A stretch of 64,000 bases of DNA, taken from the NCBI GenBank assembly GCA_026929865.2, contig CM049400.1, positions 20,292,501 to 20,356,500 on the forward strand. The letters run 5' to 3'. Below the pieces are notes generated by a model. That model saw only the letters and a program-made list of their open reading frames with translations. It was not told where the DNA came from and did not search any database. This DNA comes from Hyperoplus lanceolatus. Taxonomy: Eukaryota > Chordata > Actinopteri > Uranoscopiformes > Ammodytidae. The translations under genes were made by a program, and so were the position numbers. Below, in pieces: positions 48,171-59,768 of this stretch (within the stretch, counting starts at the first letter, position 1; every line of letters begins with the position of its first letter).

Positions 48171-48845
48171 CTCACTGATGCACATCTGCAAGACTAACTC
48201 AGAGTTGCAGTGTCAAGTTACACACCAGATTACAATACAGCATGCAATGCCAGTCTTCCCACTAACAAATAAACATATACCAGATGTTGTCAGTGGCAAA
48301 GCTGAATCAAAATTAGGATAAATTGTGTTCCATTCAAAAGAGTGAAATGTAACAGATATAATTTTGTAAAAATGCAGCAGATTTGGTCATTAGTTCACAA
48401 TGTGATAGATTTATTTACAAATATGAAAGTTGATTTTTCTTAAACATTACATAATTACTAACTTTTTAAAACAAAGAACTACATAGTTAATAATTTGTTG
48501 AAAGGGTTTGTGAAAAAAAAAAATTCCTATGAAATGTTGTAGTGATCATCCGAAAAATTTAAACAATTGCTGAGATTAATAGAAATAAAGTGTTGAATAT
48601 TGATATAATAATCTGTTTCCCACCTTTTTTAAGTCATTGTTGATCAATATTGTGAGAAATCATTAACATGATCAGTGTCTACACATAGATGAGTATCATT
48701 AATAAATAATAATAATATATAACTAAAGGCAAACTGAGCACATTTGTTATTTCAGAAGAGTGTATCAAACTGGGTGGCCTTCGTATGACTCAGTACCCAT
48801 GAAGTAGCCCACAGGTTCAAAAGGTTGGTGACCCCTGCCCTGGAC

Positions 48846-49862
48846 CGACACCACAACCCCTCAGTCCCTACCCTGCTATGTGCTGAGTGTTGAATATAAA
48901 CACATTTGATTTATAAGTATGTTTTAATAAACTTACAACAAAAAAGTTCTATCAATGATTTATCTCATATATAAGTATTTTCCCTTTCATTAAATGCAAT
49001 CAATTAACAAAAAATTCAAGTATGGATCCAAAAACAGTGTGTCTTGACATATTGCTTATCATTTTTTGTACTGGTCTTTGCCATTGGAATATAACATTGT
49101 AAAGAGTGCCCATCCTGGTAAGCCTTTTCTCACTCCATGAACCAAGCATACTGCTAGGAACTAAGAACAGGATTTTCTTCATGTTGGGCACTTGGCCTCA
49201 ATTTTTTTTATTTTAGCCAGGAAAAGTGAAAAAAGCAATTCTGTTGTACCTGCGCAGGGCCTGCTGATTGAAATCACGGAATTACAAATAGGGCAGACAT
49301 CAGTCCGTCTGTGGGGCCCCCTGCAGTGACAGAAAAGCTTTTTCCAGGGCTGGTTGATGGACATGATTTATAGAGCTGGTGCAAGAAAAAAACTGGGCCA
49401 CAATGGACAAGATGACATAAATAACGCCCAGAATACAGTAAGGAAGCATTGAAAATATCTGTACAGAATAAAAGGAATTGGTAGAAACTAAAACATGGCA
49501 GATAAATTCCCTTAATGAAACTACCCCAGAGCAAATAAAATCAGAGGCAACACCCATCCGGAGTCCAAACCAAAGTGGCATGATCAGAAAGTGTGGGATA
49601 TTAAATTGCAATGCTAACTAATTCAACTGGCCTATGTAACCCCGAGACAGTTTGTACTCTAGACTATAACATCTTTATTGATCTTGTGATTGCTTCAGTG
49701 GACTCTCTGTTCTTATCTCACCATTAAAAGCATCTCTTGTGACGAACCACGATTTAATTAGATGACAATCACTGTTAACAATGCACGGCTAACATCACAA
49801 AATGTGCACATTAGTGCTGGCAGTGATACATTTCAGTATCCCAGCAGGGACAACTCATTCAC
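48846..49862. other. Intergenic, possible conserved sequence
   Basis: Unique sequence with mixed composition around 49180-49460 and 49690-49800. No exon pattern or element ends. Confidence 0.4.
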
Positions 49863-49866
49863 TTAA

Positions 49867-50781
49867 AGCGGCTACGAGTAACATTTAAATATCTTTTAAA
49901 CAGCCTCATGTTTCCTCTCATAATTATAAATTACCTTTAACAGCAAACGAGACCATCAGTGCAAAGAAAGACGTTTATATATAGTTTTTATTACTGCTTT
50001 TGGTCTGGTCGCACACCCAGTCCGATTTTCGGTTCGCTCGTGCAGGCTCTATTGTCACATATCCGTATTGGTCGCAGATTTCAGTGTGGAGCAGCAACAC
50101 GATTTGAGAAGCCTATCCCTCCATGTGAGGGAAGGGGAGCGGGAGCCTTGTTTGAGACAGTTATTTGTCGTCATAATGACTGATAACGGGGCTGAACCAT
50201 CAAAGAAAAAAAAGAAAATGCAATGAAGAAAAGCTAAAAGGGAGAGTGATATAGGCTACGGGCGGGACGAGGGCGTTGCCAAGCAACGTGTATACAATTT
50301 CACGAGAGTGAAACTAGACTGCAGTGTTTACTCCTAAATGAATGAGCGGTTGGTACTAACACAAAGTTTGCTTTGCTTCACCATCATCAGATAACCATTA
50401 TCTGAAATAGTCATTATTTACATCAACAACACAAACACATTACCTCATCGTGATCCATACTAACTGCCGTCTCTCGTTCATTCGCTTTCTGTGAGGACAC
50501 GTAATCTTTCAGCTCCATGAGAGAGAGTGTTAGGTGACGCTTCTGCATCAACTCATTGCAATCAGGTGTGTGTAGCACTGACTGGCATTAGTTGATGCAG
50601 TGTCAAAACCACTCTCACGGAGCCGAAAAGAGTCCTCACACTTTCAACACACGGACATGCACTATATTGCGCCCTTCTCAGTTCACACTCGCACGAGTTA
50701 GAAAACAGCTTTGCGACAGCGGGCGTCGTAAAAATAATACCGCTTTTGTCCAAAGAGGACGCCATGTTACTCGTAGTGGCT
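49867..50781. mobile_element. TTAA element, family M2, copy 2
   Basis: Flanked by TTAA (49863-49866, 50782-50785), with ends AGCGGCTACGAGTAACAT and ATGTTACTCGTAGTGGCT. It is colinear with 34659-35582, with small indels only. The short frame MTDNGAEP plus lysines is conserved (50180). Confidence 0.87.
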
Positions 50782-51283
50782 TTAACCCGTTCTTTTCTAT
50801 ATATATCGTAGTTTTATAACTTCGTATTAAAGGATAGCACATGGGAACTTAAAAACATCAACAATCATTACGACATATTTCATGCAGGTTTATTCACAAA
50901 ACGTTATTGCTGGGCAATGACTTGCCATTGACAAAAAGTGAGGTTCCTGTAACAATGGCACGTTAAAGCTGCAGTTGAGAGTTTTTTTACTGTAATATTT
51001 GGCAAAACTGTCATAATAGCCATTCAGCTATATGTAGATGAAGTGGTCTGAAAATATGTTTTTATCACTTTGCTCCCCCCTGCCTCTGTGTGCTGCCCCC
51101 CAAAATTGCCACCGCTCATGTTAATTTTGACCAATCAGAGCGAGGTCAGATTCTCCGTTCTTATTGGCTGTGGGACCTTGGCAACGACGTTGATGCGTCA
51201 GTTGCGTGAGCGTTCACGACCCTAGCAGTCTGACACTAGCCTAATGTTTGGTACTAGGCTACTACGGCGGACAGCGAGTAGCA

Positions 51284-51541
51284 ATGTCTTCACAAACGAA
51301 CCTTCAATTTACCATTCCCAGGATACCAACAACTAACACCGCTAAGACAGCAAAAAAACGAGGAAAGACGAATGTTGAAAAGTTAACTGCTGAAAGGGAG
51401 ACGGAGAGAGCTCGAAAAAAGTACACCGGCCATGTCTTCTTGCCCTATCACATCAAGACCTCTCCGACCGCGACCTCGTCCCCTTCCTCTGCCCCTAGGC
51501 TGCCTGCCGCTAGCAGCAGGACGTCCGCTGGCCCTATATAG
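51284..51541 (+). pseudogene. Transposon-derived short frame, basic
   Basis: About 85 codons with a strongly basic, charged middle (AKKRGKTNVEKLTAERETER) and a Pro/Ser-rich end. Similar Lys/Arg-rich openings are common in remnant exons inside fish TTAA elements. No catalytic domain follows before the right end of the element, so it is at most a fossil exon. It may equally be chance coding within GC-richer DNA. Confidence 0.3.
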
Positions 51542-51556
51542 CCCTCGTCCTGTGCT

Positions 51557-51835
51557 CAGTGTTGCCAACTCAAAGCGATTTTGTCGCTATATTTAGTGAC
51601 TTTTCAGCCCCCCTGGCGACTTTTTTTTTTCAAAACAACGACAAATCTAGCTTTTTTTTCTGGTGTTATTGGTGACTTTTTTCGACAAAGCAAGTATCAC
51701 CTCTTCTCAACGAGCAACGGGAGCACTGACACACAGCCCGCTCCTCGCGCAGCAGCCCCGAGCAGCCCCTCCCAGCTGCGGTCAGAGCAGGAGCATAGAT
51801 AGTAGGAGATACACACACACCTCTCCGGTCTGTTA
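51557..51835 (+). mobile_element. CAGTGTTGC element fragment
   Basis: It begins CAGTGTTGCCAACTCAAAGC and is homologous, inverted, to 1-436 (shared GACAAATCTAGC, TCTGGTGTTATTGGTGACTT and CTGCGGTCAGAGCAG). The right end is not definable. Confidence 0.6.
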
Positions 51836-52146
51836 CAATTAGTTTGCTATCTTGCCTGGCTGTTACAGCTACTTTTGTTAGGCCTACCAGCACACTTACA
51901 ATGATTTTAAGCTAACATACATGGTATGTCTGTGATTAAAATGTATGCTCAATATGTACGTATGTAGTTATCATTACTAATGTTTTATCACCTCGGAATC
52001 GGATATGGTGTTTGTCTCCTGTCAATGTAACTCAATTCACATGAACGCGCATAGCTGTCGTTCGGAGGGAGGAGCTACAGCAGGTAGAGCGTTGGGAAAA
52101 CAGCCGTTGGGATCCCAACGGCTGAAACTCTCAACTGCAGCTTTAA

Positions 52147-53473
52147 AGCAATCTGGGAATATAAGCAATGTGTGAAAACAACCACTGGAGGGCAGCATAC
52201 AATTTAAACAACATGATACTGTACATTATATGCACAATGATATTATACAATGAAGGAGGATGGGTAATTTGAGAAAAAGCGTCAAAAAAGGCATTGAAGC
52301 AAGTTATATTGTCTTCCAGGGAAATTAAAGATACTTGCCCTCTTGTGAGATATCAAACTAAACTACACATTTATATGAGTCTTGTGGGCCGAGTTATAGA
52401 AATGGATTTAATTTAAAGAAGATGCAGAGATATAAGTGGTATAGGCTACAATTGTATTGGATGTTGTTTTCAACAGAACAATGTGTGTCACCACCACGCA
52501 ATCAAGAATAAGGAATATTTGACCTCCAAAGCTAAAACTTAATTTAAGTAATCAAGACAACAATAGACACTGTATGTTTGGCAAAGGGCATAGGTGGAGG
52601 GCCAGGGGCTAATAAATAGCAATGAGGAATTTGTCAGTCATCCCCGTATTTAATAATCCCTAGATCTCCATTTACTGCTGTTTGTTTATATTAACCTCTG
52701 TTTGAACCCTCTTTAGTGGCAGCCTCTTTTGCCAGTAAGTTCAGTGAACATTCAGCTCGGAAGCGGAGAGCATGTCATCTCGAATCTATTAGCCCACAGG
52801 GGAGATTGCAACATCCAGCAGTCTCTCTCTCCCTCTCTTTATCTCTCATCTCTCTCCTTTCCTCCATCCTTACTTCTCCCTCGTTTCACCCCTCCCTCTC
52901 CGTCTCTCTCCCTCATTCCCTCTTTTTCTCTCTATCCCTCCCTCTCTTTCTCTCCATCCTTCCCTCTCTCATCTCCCACACTATTTAGCTCTCAAGTACA
53001 CGTGCATGTGCACAGTCACACACGAGGTGAGCTTCTAACCCACACATTTTCCATGCTGATGGTGAATGTAACTGAGATTATTGCATAGAATGATCTGTGT
53101 TTGACCTCGCTTCTTCACTCATGCCTAATAATCCCATCATACCATGCACTACATCACTCTACCACAGAGCTGAAACAAGCTAAGCAACTAACGCTTGATA
53201 AACAGAAGCAGAGCAAATACAGTTTATAATTATTGACTTAAATCTAAAAAGTACATACGTTTTCAGAGCAAAATTTTGTTTAGTATCAAGTAAAGTGGAT
53301 GCACTTACTGAGCAAAACAGCACCTCTGGGGTTTAGGTCAATTTTATCAAGCTCTGACCATCCCCTTTTGGAGGAATTTGTTCTCCTTCCATACGGTTGA
53401 AGGTACATGCAGCCCAGGGTTAAGTGCAATATAGATATACATTTTCGTATGTACCTTGTGCAGTAAATATACT
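52147..53473. other. Intergenic; CT-rich tract; possible conserved DNA
   Basis: 52820-52985 is a degenerate polypyrimidine (CTCTCC)n tract on the plus strand. 52600-52800 is unique mixed-composition DNA that resembles conserved regulatory sequence. ORFs over the CT tract are artefacts. Confidence 0.45.
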
Positions 53474-53475
53474 TA

Positions 53476-54579
53476 CCGTATTTTCCGCACTATAAGCCGC
53501 ACTGGACTATAAGCCGCATGTGTTATAATGTTTAATTACCATATGTCAGAGTTTGTGCACAGAGGGGATTGTCGGGAAAGAGATGGCTGCTTGAGGAAGC
53601 TCGCATTTATTAACATTTCAACAAACAAGTTGCATATTTGCAGAACGTATTCAAGTGTTACCATTTAGTGCAATAGTAGCTACTAGGGATGGGCACGAGT
53701 GTTTTCGCTACTCGTGTGATCGCTTACATTCCTCGAGGATCAATCGATTCCTCATTAAACTTTTTTTCTATTTTTAAAACGCAACGAATCTGTCTGCAGA
53801 ACAACGGTTCACCGCAAAAAGCGCTCAATGCTTATTGTCAAACAGTCACAGTTGCCATATAATATTAAGGATTTCTTTCCACAAGTTTAAAACACATTTT
53901 CCTCACTGAAAGTAATTAAATAGACGGGCCACAACTTAAACCGATCGAGTAGGTCTGCGGTGCGGAGAAAAAAAGCATGGGCTGTAGTTGTAACAAAAAA
54001 AAATAGCCTAAGTCACCATTTAAAATAAGAAGGGCAGCAAATAATATAAAATGATTGTCCTACAATTTAAATACATATAAATAACTCACCAAAGCAGATA
54101 GTTGTATATCCAACTGTGTAATGCTCACTCAGTGTCTGTGAGCAATTACCGCAACTAATTCCTCATTAACGAAACGTTACACCGGTCGGTTTTTGAATCG
54201 TATCCCCATATTCCCTATTGAAGGCTTCTTAACTGTTGTTGGCTCGGAGCGAATGTGCCTGAAGTAAGCCTTGCTTCTTCTTTACTTTTCTTTCCAAGCG
54301 GAGAGCACCTTGCATGCTCACCTGGAGTCTAATCATTAGCCTACTAACTAAGAGTAACAGGTGTCATCTCCCCTTTTTATAAAAGGAACTTTATCATCTG
54401 CTTTGAAATAATTGAACAGTTACATTCCTGAAAATGTTCTGGAGGAAGGAGAGACCGGAGTACTCGAGTACTCGATTACTAACGCCCATCCCTAGTAGCT
54501 ACAGAACATATACTGTACTGTTTAATAACAGGGTCGAAAAATGGGGAAAAAGTTGCGGCTTGTAGTCCGAAAATTACGG
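53476..54579. mobile_element. TA-flanked DNA element, 1.1 kb
   Basis: Ends CCGTATTTTCCGCACTATAA and (complement of right end) CCGTAATTTTCGGACTACAA are flanked by TA (53474-53475, 54580-54581). The motif CTATAAGCCGCA occurs twice at the left end. TA suggests the Tc1/mariner superfamily. It has a hAT MITE inside. Confidence 0.7.
53684..54494. mobile_element. hAT MITE, 811 bp
   Basis: Ends are TAGGGATGGGCACGAGT and the complement of TAGGGATGGGCGTTAG, with a perfect 8-bp duplication GTAGCTAC (53676-53683, 54495-54502). Subterminal CTCGAG/GAGTACTCG repeats are present. Confidence 0.9.
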
Positions 54580-55292
54580 TAATCAATGCTAAATATTGAG
54601 GGCACTTTTGAGCAACACTTCCTTTTTTAAAGATCTCCTATTATACTACTTTTCTGGTCTTAATTTCTTGTTAAAAACTACTATAGAGCAACCTGACACG
54701 AATCACATCACAAAAAACTATGTAGATTTTCGGGAAACGCTTCCTCTCATCTGGGCGATTCAGCATGCCCTGTCAACACTGTGCTTAGGCCATCACCGCC
54801 CCCCCTGCAAACCCCACTCCGTTGTGATTGGTTACCTTCCTTCCGGTGTGAGTACCAGATCTGCACGGGCTGCCAGATCTGCACGGGGTCCTAGATGCAT
54901 GATGATGACGCACTTCCTGTAAACGGTGTCTTTTAAATGTGCATGCGCTATTTTAAATGCGCATGCGCTATGGTTATCCGGATATCCCGCTATCTCTCCC
55001 GCTCGGATATATCCCGTCTTACTTTTTTCTTCTACCATTAATCATCTGTTAGTCTTTATTAACGTTGCATGTCCTTAGTCCAGAACCTTAAACTTTGAAA
55101 AAATAAATGTTACTATTTGCTGAATGTTATAGCAGCACTAACAGGACAGTATATTTACATATTTTACTTTAACATGGTGTATATTCATAATGGGGACAAA
55201 CTCAATGTTTTTCTAACGGCCTATATGTTAGGGAAGTATGGGGATTGGAACGTGAACATCTCTTTAACACTTTGTTTCCTGTCTGTTATCAG

Positions 55293-55345
55293 GACCCCAT
55301 CGTGCAGCCCATCCTGGACCCCATCAATCATGAAAATAAATAATA
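55293..55345 (+). other. Terminal-exon-like segment inside Ginger1-like element
   Basis: A pyrimidine-rich tract and TTATCAG acceptor precede a 16-codon frame DPIVQPILDPINHENK ending TAA, with AATAAA overlapping the stop (about 55337-55342). This looks like a 3' terminal exon with its polyadenylation signal. It could be a captured host exon or the last exon of a lost transposase gene; I do not recognise the peptide. Confidence 0.4.
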
Positions 55346-56107
55346 AAAAGAATTAATGAGAATTAAGATTCAACACTGGCTTTATTCAACATCTAGATGT
55401 TTCAAACAAAAGGTGTTATACAAAAATGTATTGTTTTAATGTGATCAACTAGCAGAGCTTCATGATATCTATTATTCCAAAAGTGTACCCTATTCACCTG
55501 CTGTGTCACACCTTAAGTGAACTATTCCCATTGAGAAATGTTCTGCAGAGACTCACTGTAAATAGTAGGCTAGTTTGCTGTTTGGACAGTCGATGGACAC
55601 TACAAAAGGTGGTATATGTGGTTGAATAAGAAAAATACAAATCAGATTAAACAAAATCTGATGTACTTTTTTATTTTATTTAATGAAGGTTGAATGAATG
55701 AATCTATTTATCAGTGATGCAAGACACTACAAATGCTCCAGGGGCTGGAAATTGTACATCAGAGCCACACCTTTACATTTTTTAACTGATAAATATCATT
55801 ATGAAACTCTCATTATACACATTGTTTTTCAGTGTGATGTAAAATAACAGTGAACCCAGGGGATAGTTGTTCTTTTAATAAAATATTATTTCTTAAAATA
55901 CATGCTAGAGTACATTAAACTAAAATACTCATTTAATGTTTAAAGTATTATTAAATAAATGTTTAATTTAGCACTCAAACAGGGTTCAAACCGGGGGTTA
56001 AACCTTGCTAAACTATAAATTCGTATAAAATAAAATGTAATTTAACCTTAATAATGAGAGATGACTACTATAAGCCAAACGTAACAACTCATTTTAAACC
56101 TTGCAGA

Positions 56108-56350
56108 ACAATAAATAAATCTATCTATCTATGGAGCCTACTGGCTAAGCTATCAGCTAGCGGTGATCTTTTACATGTTGTTTGAGTTTCACACAAATAG
56201 TATATACAATAAATAAATCGATCTATCTATGGAGCCTACTGGCTAAGCTATCAGCTAGCGCAATCTTTTACATGTTGTTTGAGTTTCACACAGATAGTAT
56301 ATAAACTATCTATAGTTAGCTTACTCGCTAAGCTATCGCACCATCAGCTA
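56108..56350. repeat. Tandem repeat, about 98-bp unit, 2.4 copies
   Basis: Units share ATCTATCTATGGAGCC, CTAAGCTATCAGCTAGCG and ATGTTGTTTGAGTTTCACAC at spacing 97-98. The third unit is degenerate. It lies within the Ginger1-like element. Confidence 0.9.
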
Positions 56351-56885
56351 TCGCGATCTTTTCAAATGTTGTGTATGTCCACATTGCTTTGCCGTAGCGT
56401 AGCGGTATCTATGGTGACAACGTCAAGTGTCGATACGTCATCAGTAGACGCAGGACCCCGTGCAGATCTGGCAGCCCGTGCAGATCTGGTACTCACACCG
56501 GAACACTTTCAGCAGCACGCGGGAAGATTTAAGAGCAGGAAGGTGGGGGCATGGCTGGAGAACGTTGCAGCATTACCATATATGGAAAAATCCGGAACCG
56601 TGACGACATGATGGCAGGAAATTTGAACCGATTTGAACACGTGATTTCTCAACCGGCTGCCCTAGTGTTTAGCGCTCTGCACAGCCACCCCAGACGGTCA
56701 GCAAGGAATACGTCTAAATGCCTGTATGTAATTATTTGATAGGCTAGTATGGTTAAACATGACTATAAATCATTATAACAACGTTTATAGGTCATAAAAG
56801 TAGAAAAGTATAATAGGTCTTTAAACAATTCCAGTGGAATGGACTATTTACGAACAGTGGCCTTTTCTATTTCCTTTCTTTAATG

Positions 56886-57737
56886 CAGGGGTGCCCAGTA
56901 GGTCGCGTGGCATTCTTAAAAAATAAATAAATAAATAATTTAATTTTTATTTTTATTCTTTTTTACTATGAAAGAGCAAACGAGACGTGCGAGCATGTGC
57001 CGACGTTCGGTGGAGGGAGAGAGGACACCACTTTCTATTTTGACATACAGTACATCAGTTTGTTAGCCAGTGAGCTAACCAAAGCTAATCCAAGTCAAGG
57101 AAGTGGAGAGGCTTCTGCACTGTGACAAATTCTACAATGTAAAATACAGCCAGAGAGAGGAAGACTGTTCAGACAAACAGACCACCACATTTTCTAGTGG
57201 GACAGAAGTGATCATTGAGAAGGATTTTTTTTTGTATGACTATAATTCTGCCTTTAAGATAAACCTATATGCATTTGTGTATATTTCTTGCTCTTTTAAA
57301 TTAGAATTGCTTAAGCCTTCCTAGCCTAATACATAACATCACCACCAACAAAAAAATGTATACCAATTATGATATTGTATCGGACAGTATCGGTATCGAC
57401 CGATATCCAAAACCCAGATATCGGAATCGGATCGGAACTAAAAATAGTGGATCGGTGCATCCCTAGGTTCATGCAGTTATGCAAGGTACACCAACTTATA
57501 TTGTACATTCATTTTCAATATGTTTAAATAATCTATACTGGAAAATACCTTTAGGCTGCAATTCTGCACACATTTTTCCTCTTAACTGAGAACCGTACCG
57601 TACAGAACAGAACCGTGACTTGAAAACCGAGGTATGTACCAAACCGTGACTTTTGACCCCTAATAGTAGGTGGTAGCTCACTTTGACTTGGTCATTTTCA
57701 AAGTAGCTCACAAGCTGAAAAACAGTGGGCACCCCTG
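56886..57737. mobile_element. hAT element, 852 bp
   Basis: Ends CAGGGGTGCCCAGTAGG and the complement of CAGGGGTGCCCACTG are flanked by a perfect 8-bp duplication CTTTAATG (56878-56885, 57738-57745). A fragment of another hAT end, complement of TAGGGATGCACCGATCC, ends at 57465. A third hAT-like terminus (complement TAGGGGTCAAAAGTCACGG) ends near 57663. No intact transposase. Confidence 0.87.
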
Positions 57738-57745
57738 CTTTAATG

Positions 57746-59391
57746 TATTTGGTCAGGGCACTTTTCACTGACTTAAGTTAATTTTACATGTTGTTTGTGT
57801 TTTGGGAATATTTAAAAGGCGATTATAATTGTAAGTGCTTTATATAGTCTTTGATATATAGTTGCAATTGTATAAAATTATAAAAATGTTGGCACGTGAA
57901 ACTTAAACTGCTAAATAATGACAATGTTTGATAAATGTAGGTGAGACGAAATTAGTATACTTTTTACATTACATTTCATTTAGCTGACACTTTTATCCAA
58001 AGCAACTTCCAACAAGTGCATTCAACAATGAAGGTAGAAACTCAGAATAGCAAGAATCATGCAAGGTTCAAATATGCAAAACTACAAACTGCCACATGTT
58101 AATACTGCACTTTTACCATGAAATGCAGTGGATACAGTAGAACAAATAGAAATACTCAATTAAATTACAAGAAAAAATTGTTTCCTCTTTGCATTAGCAC
58201 AGTACACTTCAGATTATCTATTGTGTTAAGTCATGCTAGGGAGGTCTGTAGTGTGAGTGGATGGAATTAGTCACATAAACTCAAGCTGAAATTTAAAGAG
58301 TCTTACAAGGAATCTTCAGCAGAACATAATTTTTCCATCCTGCTGATTAACAGCAGCTTTGTTTAGTCTTTTGTTTGCTCTCGCACCAGCTGTGTATTTT
58401 TTCTACTAATTGAGCGTTGTTGGTTTAATATCAGAGAAGCTGTGACTGATGCTGTTTACAAGAGCTGTGCGCTTTAATAATCTGACAGAAAGATAAACAC
58501 CATCAGTCAGCCAAGTTATTGTAAGCATATGAGCTACTGTCCCTGCTCTCAAAAGCATTTTTTGTGCTTAATGAAATACTTTTGGACATTGAAAATGTAC
58601 ACAAAATAATTATGGCTTATATAATATTCTGCAAAACAACAACACAAACCTATTTGCTGGGAACAGGCAAGAATGGTACCCACTTGATTGATTTTTAGCT
58701 TTCATCATTAAAAGATTATCTGGTTTATTGTGACAATACATGTTCTCTGTTGTGTCGTTGAACATTTAGACATGGACTCAAATAAAGTTATCAGGATGTA
58801 AGTTTGTCATCTATCATCCATCAGCTGATCTGTGTGTCAGCGTGTGTGCCTGCGCCTGCAGCTGCGCGCAGCGCGTTGCTCGTGTGCAATCGGTGCGCAC
58901 TTGTTAAACACGGAAGCCATGGGCGTAAAATTGCGTATGGACGGTGTGGACGTGTCCATACCAATATTCAAATGTGCTGAAATTGTCCACACCAATATGA
59001 GAAGGATATGACAACGACGAGAACGGGTTAATGCGTTGCCTCTTTATAGTCCCGCCTTATGTATTTTGTGATTGGCTTTGCCTCTTGTTGGTTGTCGTGG
59101 GTTGTGTTTCGGTTAGCGGTGATTGGTTGCTTAATTTGAGAGCGGTAAAACAGCTTCTGCTGTCATTTCGGAATCTATCAGCTCACCTGCTGCGCTATGA
59201 ATCCGGCTGAAGTTTGACGTCAACTGAGTAAGAATGTCTGGGGGAAAAAGGAAAGGAGAAGGGCAATAGGTGGCGGAAATGTGTTACGTCACGTCAAACG
59301 CCATAGAAGAAGAGTGGTCAAAACTAAAGAGGAAATGGCAAAAGAAAAAAACAAAGCAGATGTACGTTTGCACTGTGCAAATTGCGCACCA
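57746..59391. other. Intergenic; candidate conserved DNA and repeat patch
   Basis: 58180-58560 is unique sequence with TAATTGAGCG, AATAATCTGACAG and similar motifs that could be conserved regulatory DNA. 58915-59340 is a GC-richer patch (GGGCGTAAAATTGCG, GTGTCCATACC twice in variant form). It includes a short ATG frame MSGGKRKGEGQ (59234), which recalls the opening of some fish hAT transposases. Confidence 0.4.
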
Positions 59392-59768
59392 TATAGTGTA
59401 GTGTGAAAGTTTGTGAACGCCTTGAACCCCTTGAAGGAATTCTACTTCTAGGCAGATATTTAGTCACTCTTCAAGCTCTCCATTTGTAGATGATTTGACT
59501 CACGGTGGACCGATGGAGCTCAAACTTTTTTTTAATTAATTTATAGCTGTCCCCAGACAAATGTGCAGCATCACAACTCTATTCCTGAGATCCTCTGAGA
59601 TTTTTTTCACTTTTAGCATGTCTGACCTGTATGGGTTCACTTTGGTGAGCCTAAACTGACCTGGTTTGATCTCTGTTTTATCTAGTGCCGCTCAATTTCT
59701 TCCCTAAAGATCTCTCACTACATTGGTCCATTTCATCACTCAATTTGGCCCATCTGATTGTGTTTACC

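Larger units (their letters stand above)
40044..48837 (+). mobile_element. hAT element (GTF2IRD2/ZBED-like), 8.8 kb, nested host
   Basis: Ends are CAGGGGTCACCAAC and its complement GTTGGTGACCCCTG, flanked by a perfect 8-bp duplication CCCTGGAC (40036-40043, 48838-48845). The element's own sequence is 40044-40213 plus 47436-48837 (about 1.57 kb). The rest is later insertions, starting with the P element at 40214-47433. It carries a BED-type hAT transposase pseudogene at 47643-48170. Confidence 0.9.
50967..52142. mobile_element. TTAA element, family M3, 1.18 kb
   Basis: Flanked by TTAA (50963-50966, 52143-52146), with ends AGCTGCAGTTGAGAGTTT and AAACTCTCAACTGCAGCT. An ATG frame at 51284 encodes MSSQTNLQFTIPRIP and a basic/charged stretch (KKRGKTNVEKLTAERETERA), ending at 51541. 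This looks like a transposon-derived first coding exon. A CAGTGTTGC-type element is inserted from 51557. Confidence 0.82.
54847..56497. mobile_element. Ginger1-like element, 1651 bp, CCGG duplication
   Basis: The two ends carry a 46-bp perfect inverted repeat (54847-54892 and 56452-56497) beginning TGTGAGTACCAGATCTGCAC. It contains CCAGATCTGCACGGG twice. CCGG flanks both sides (54843-54846, 56498-56501). M1 copy 2 has the single site GTTCCGGAAG. TG...CA ends, inverted repeats over 40 bp and CCGG/CCGT-specific 4-bp duplications are the published hallmarks of Ginger1, a group whose transposase resembles Gypsy integrase. I see no transposase here, so the copy would be non-autonomous; the assignment rests on structure. 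Confidence 0.72.
54631..56820. mobile_element. TTAA MITE, family M1, copy 3, split
   Basis: Flanked by TTAA (54627-54630, 56821-56824). The outer parts (54631-54846, 56502-56820) match M1 copies 1 and 2 in inverse orientation. The middle is a later Ginger1-like insertion. Confidence 0.85.

Noticed and set aside
52716-53088. Ser/Leu/Pro-rich ORFs
   Set aside because: Caused by the polypyrimidine tract; no homology recognised.
54596-54922. 108-codon ORF
   Set aside because: Runs across a MITE edge and into the Ginger1-like terminal repeat, so it is chimeric by insertion.
56108-56350. CRISPR-like array
   Set aside because: Only about 2.4 head-to-tail units without distinct spacers, inside a eukaryotic transposon.
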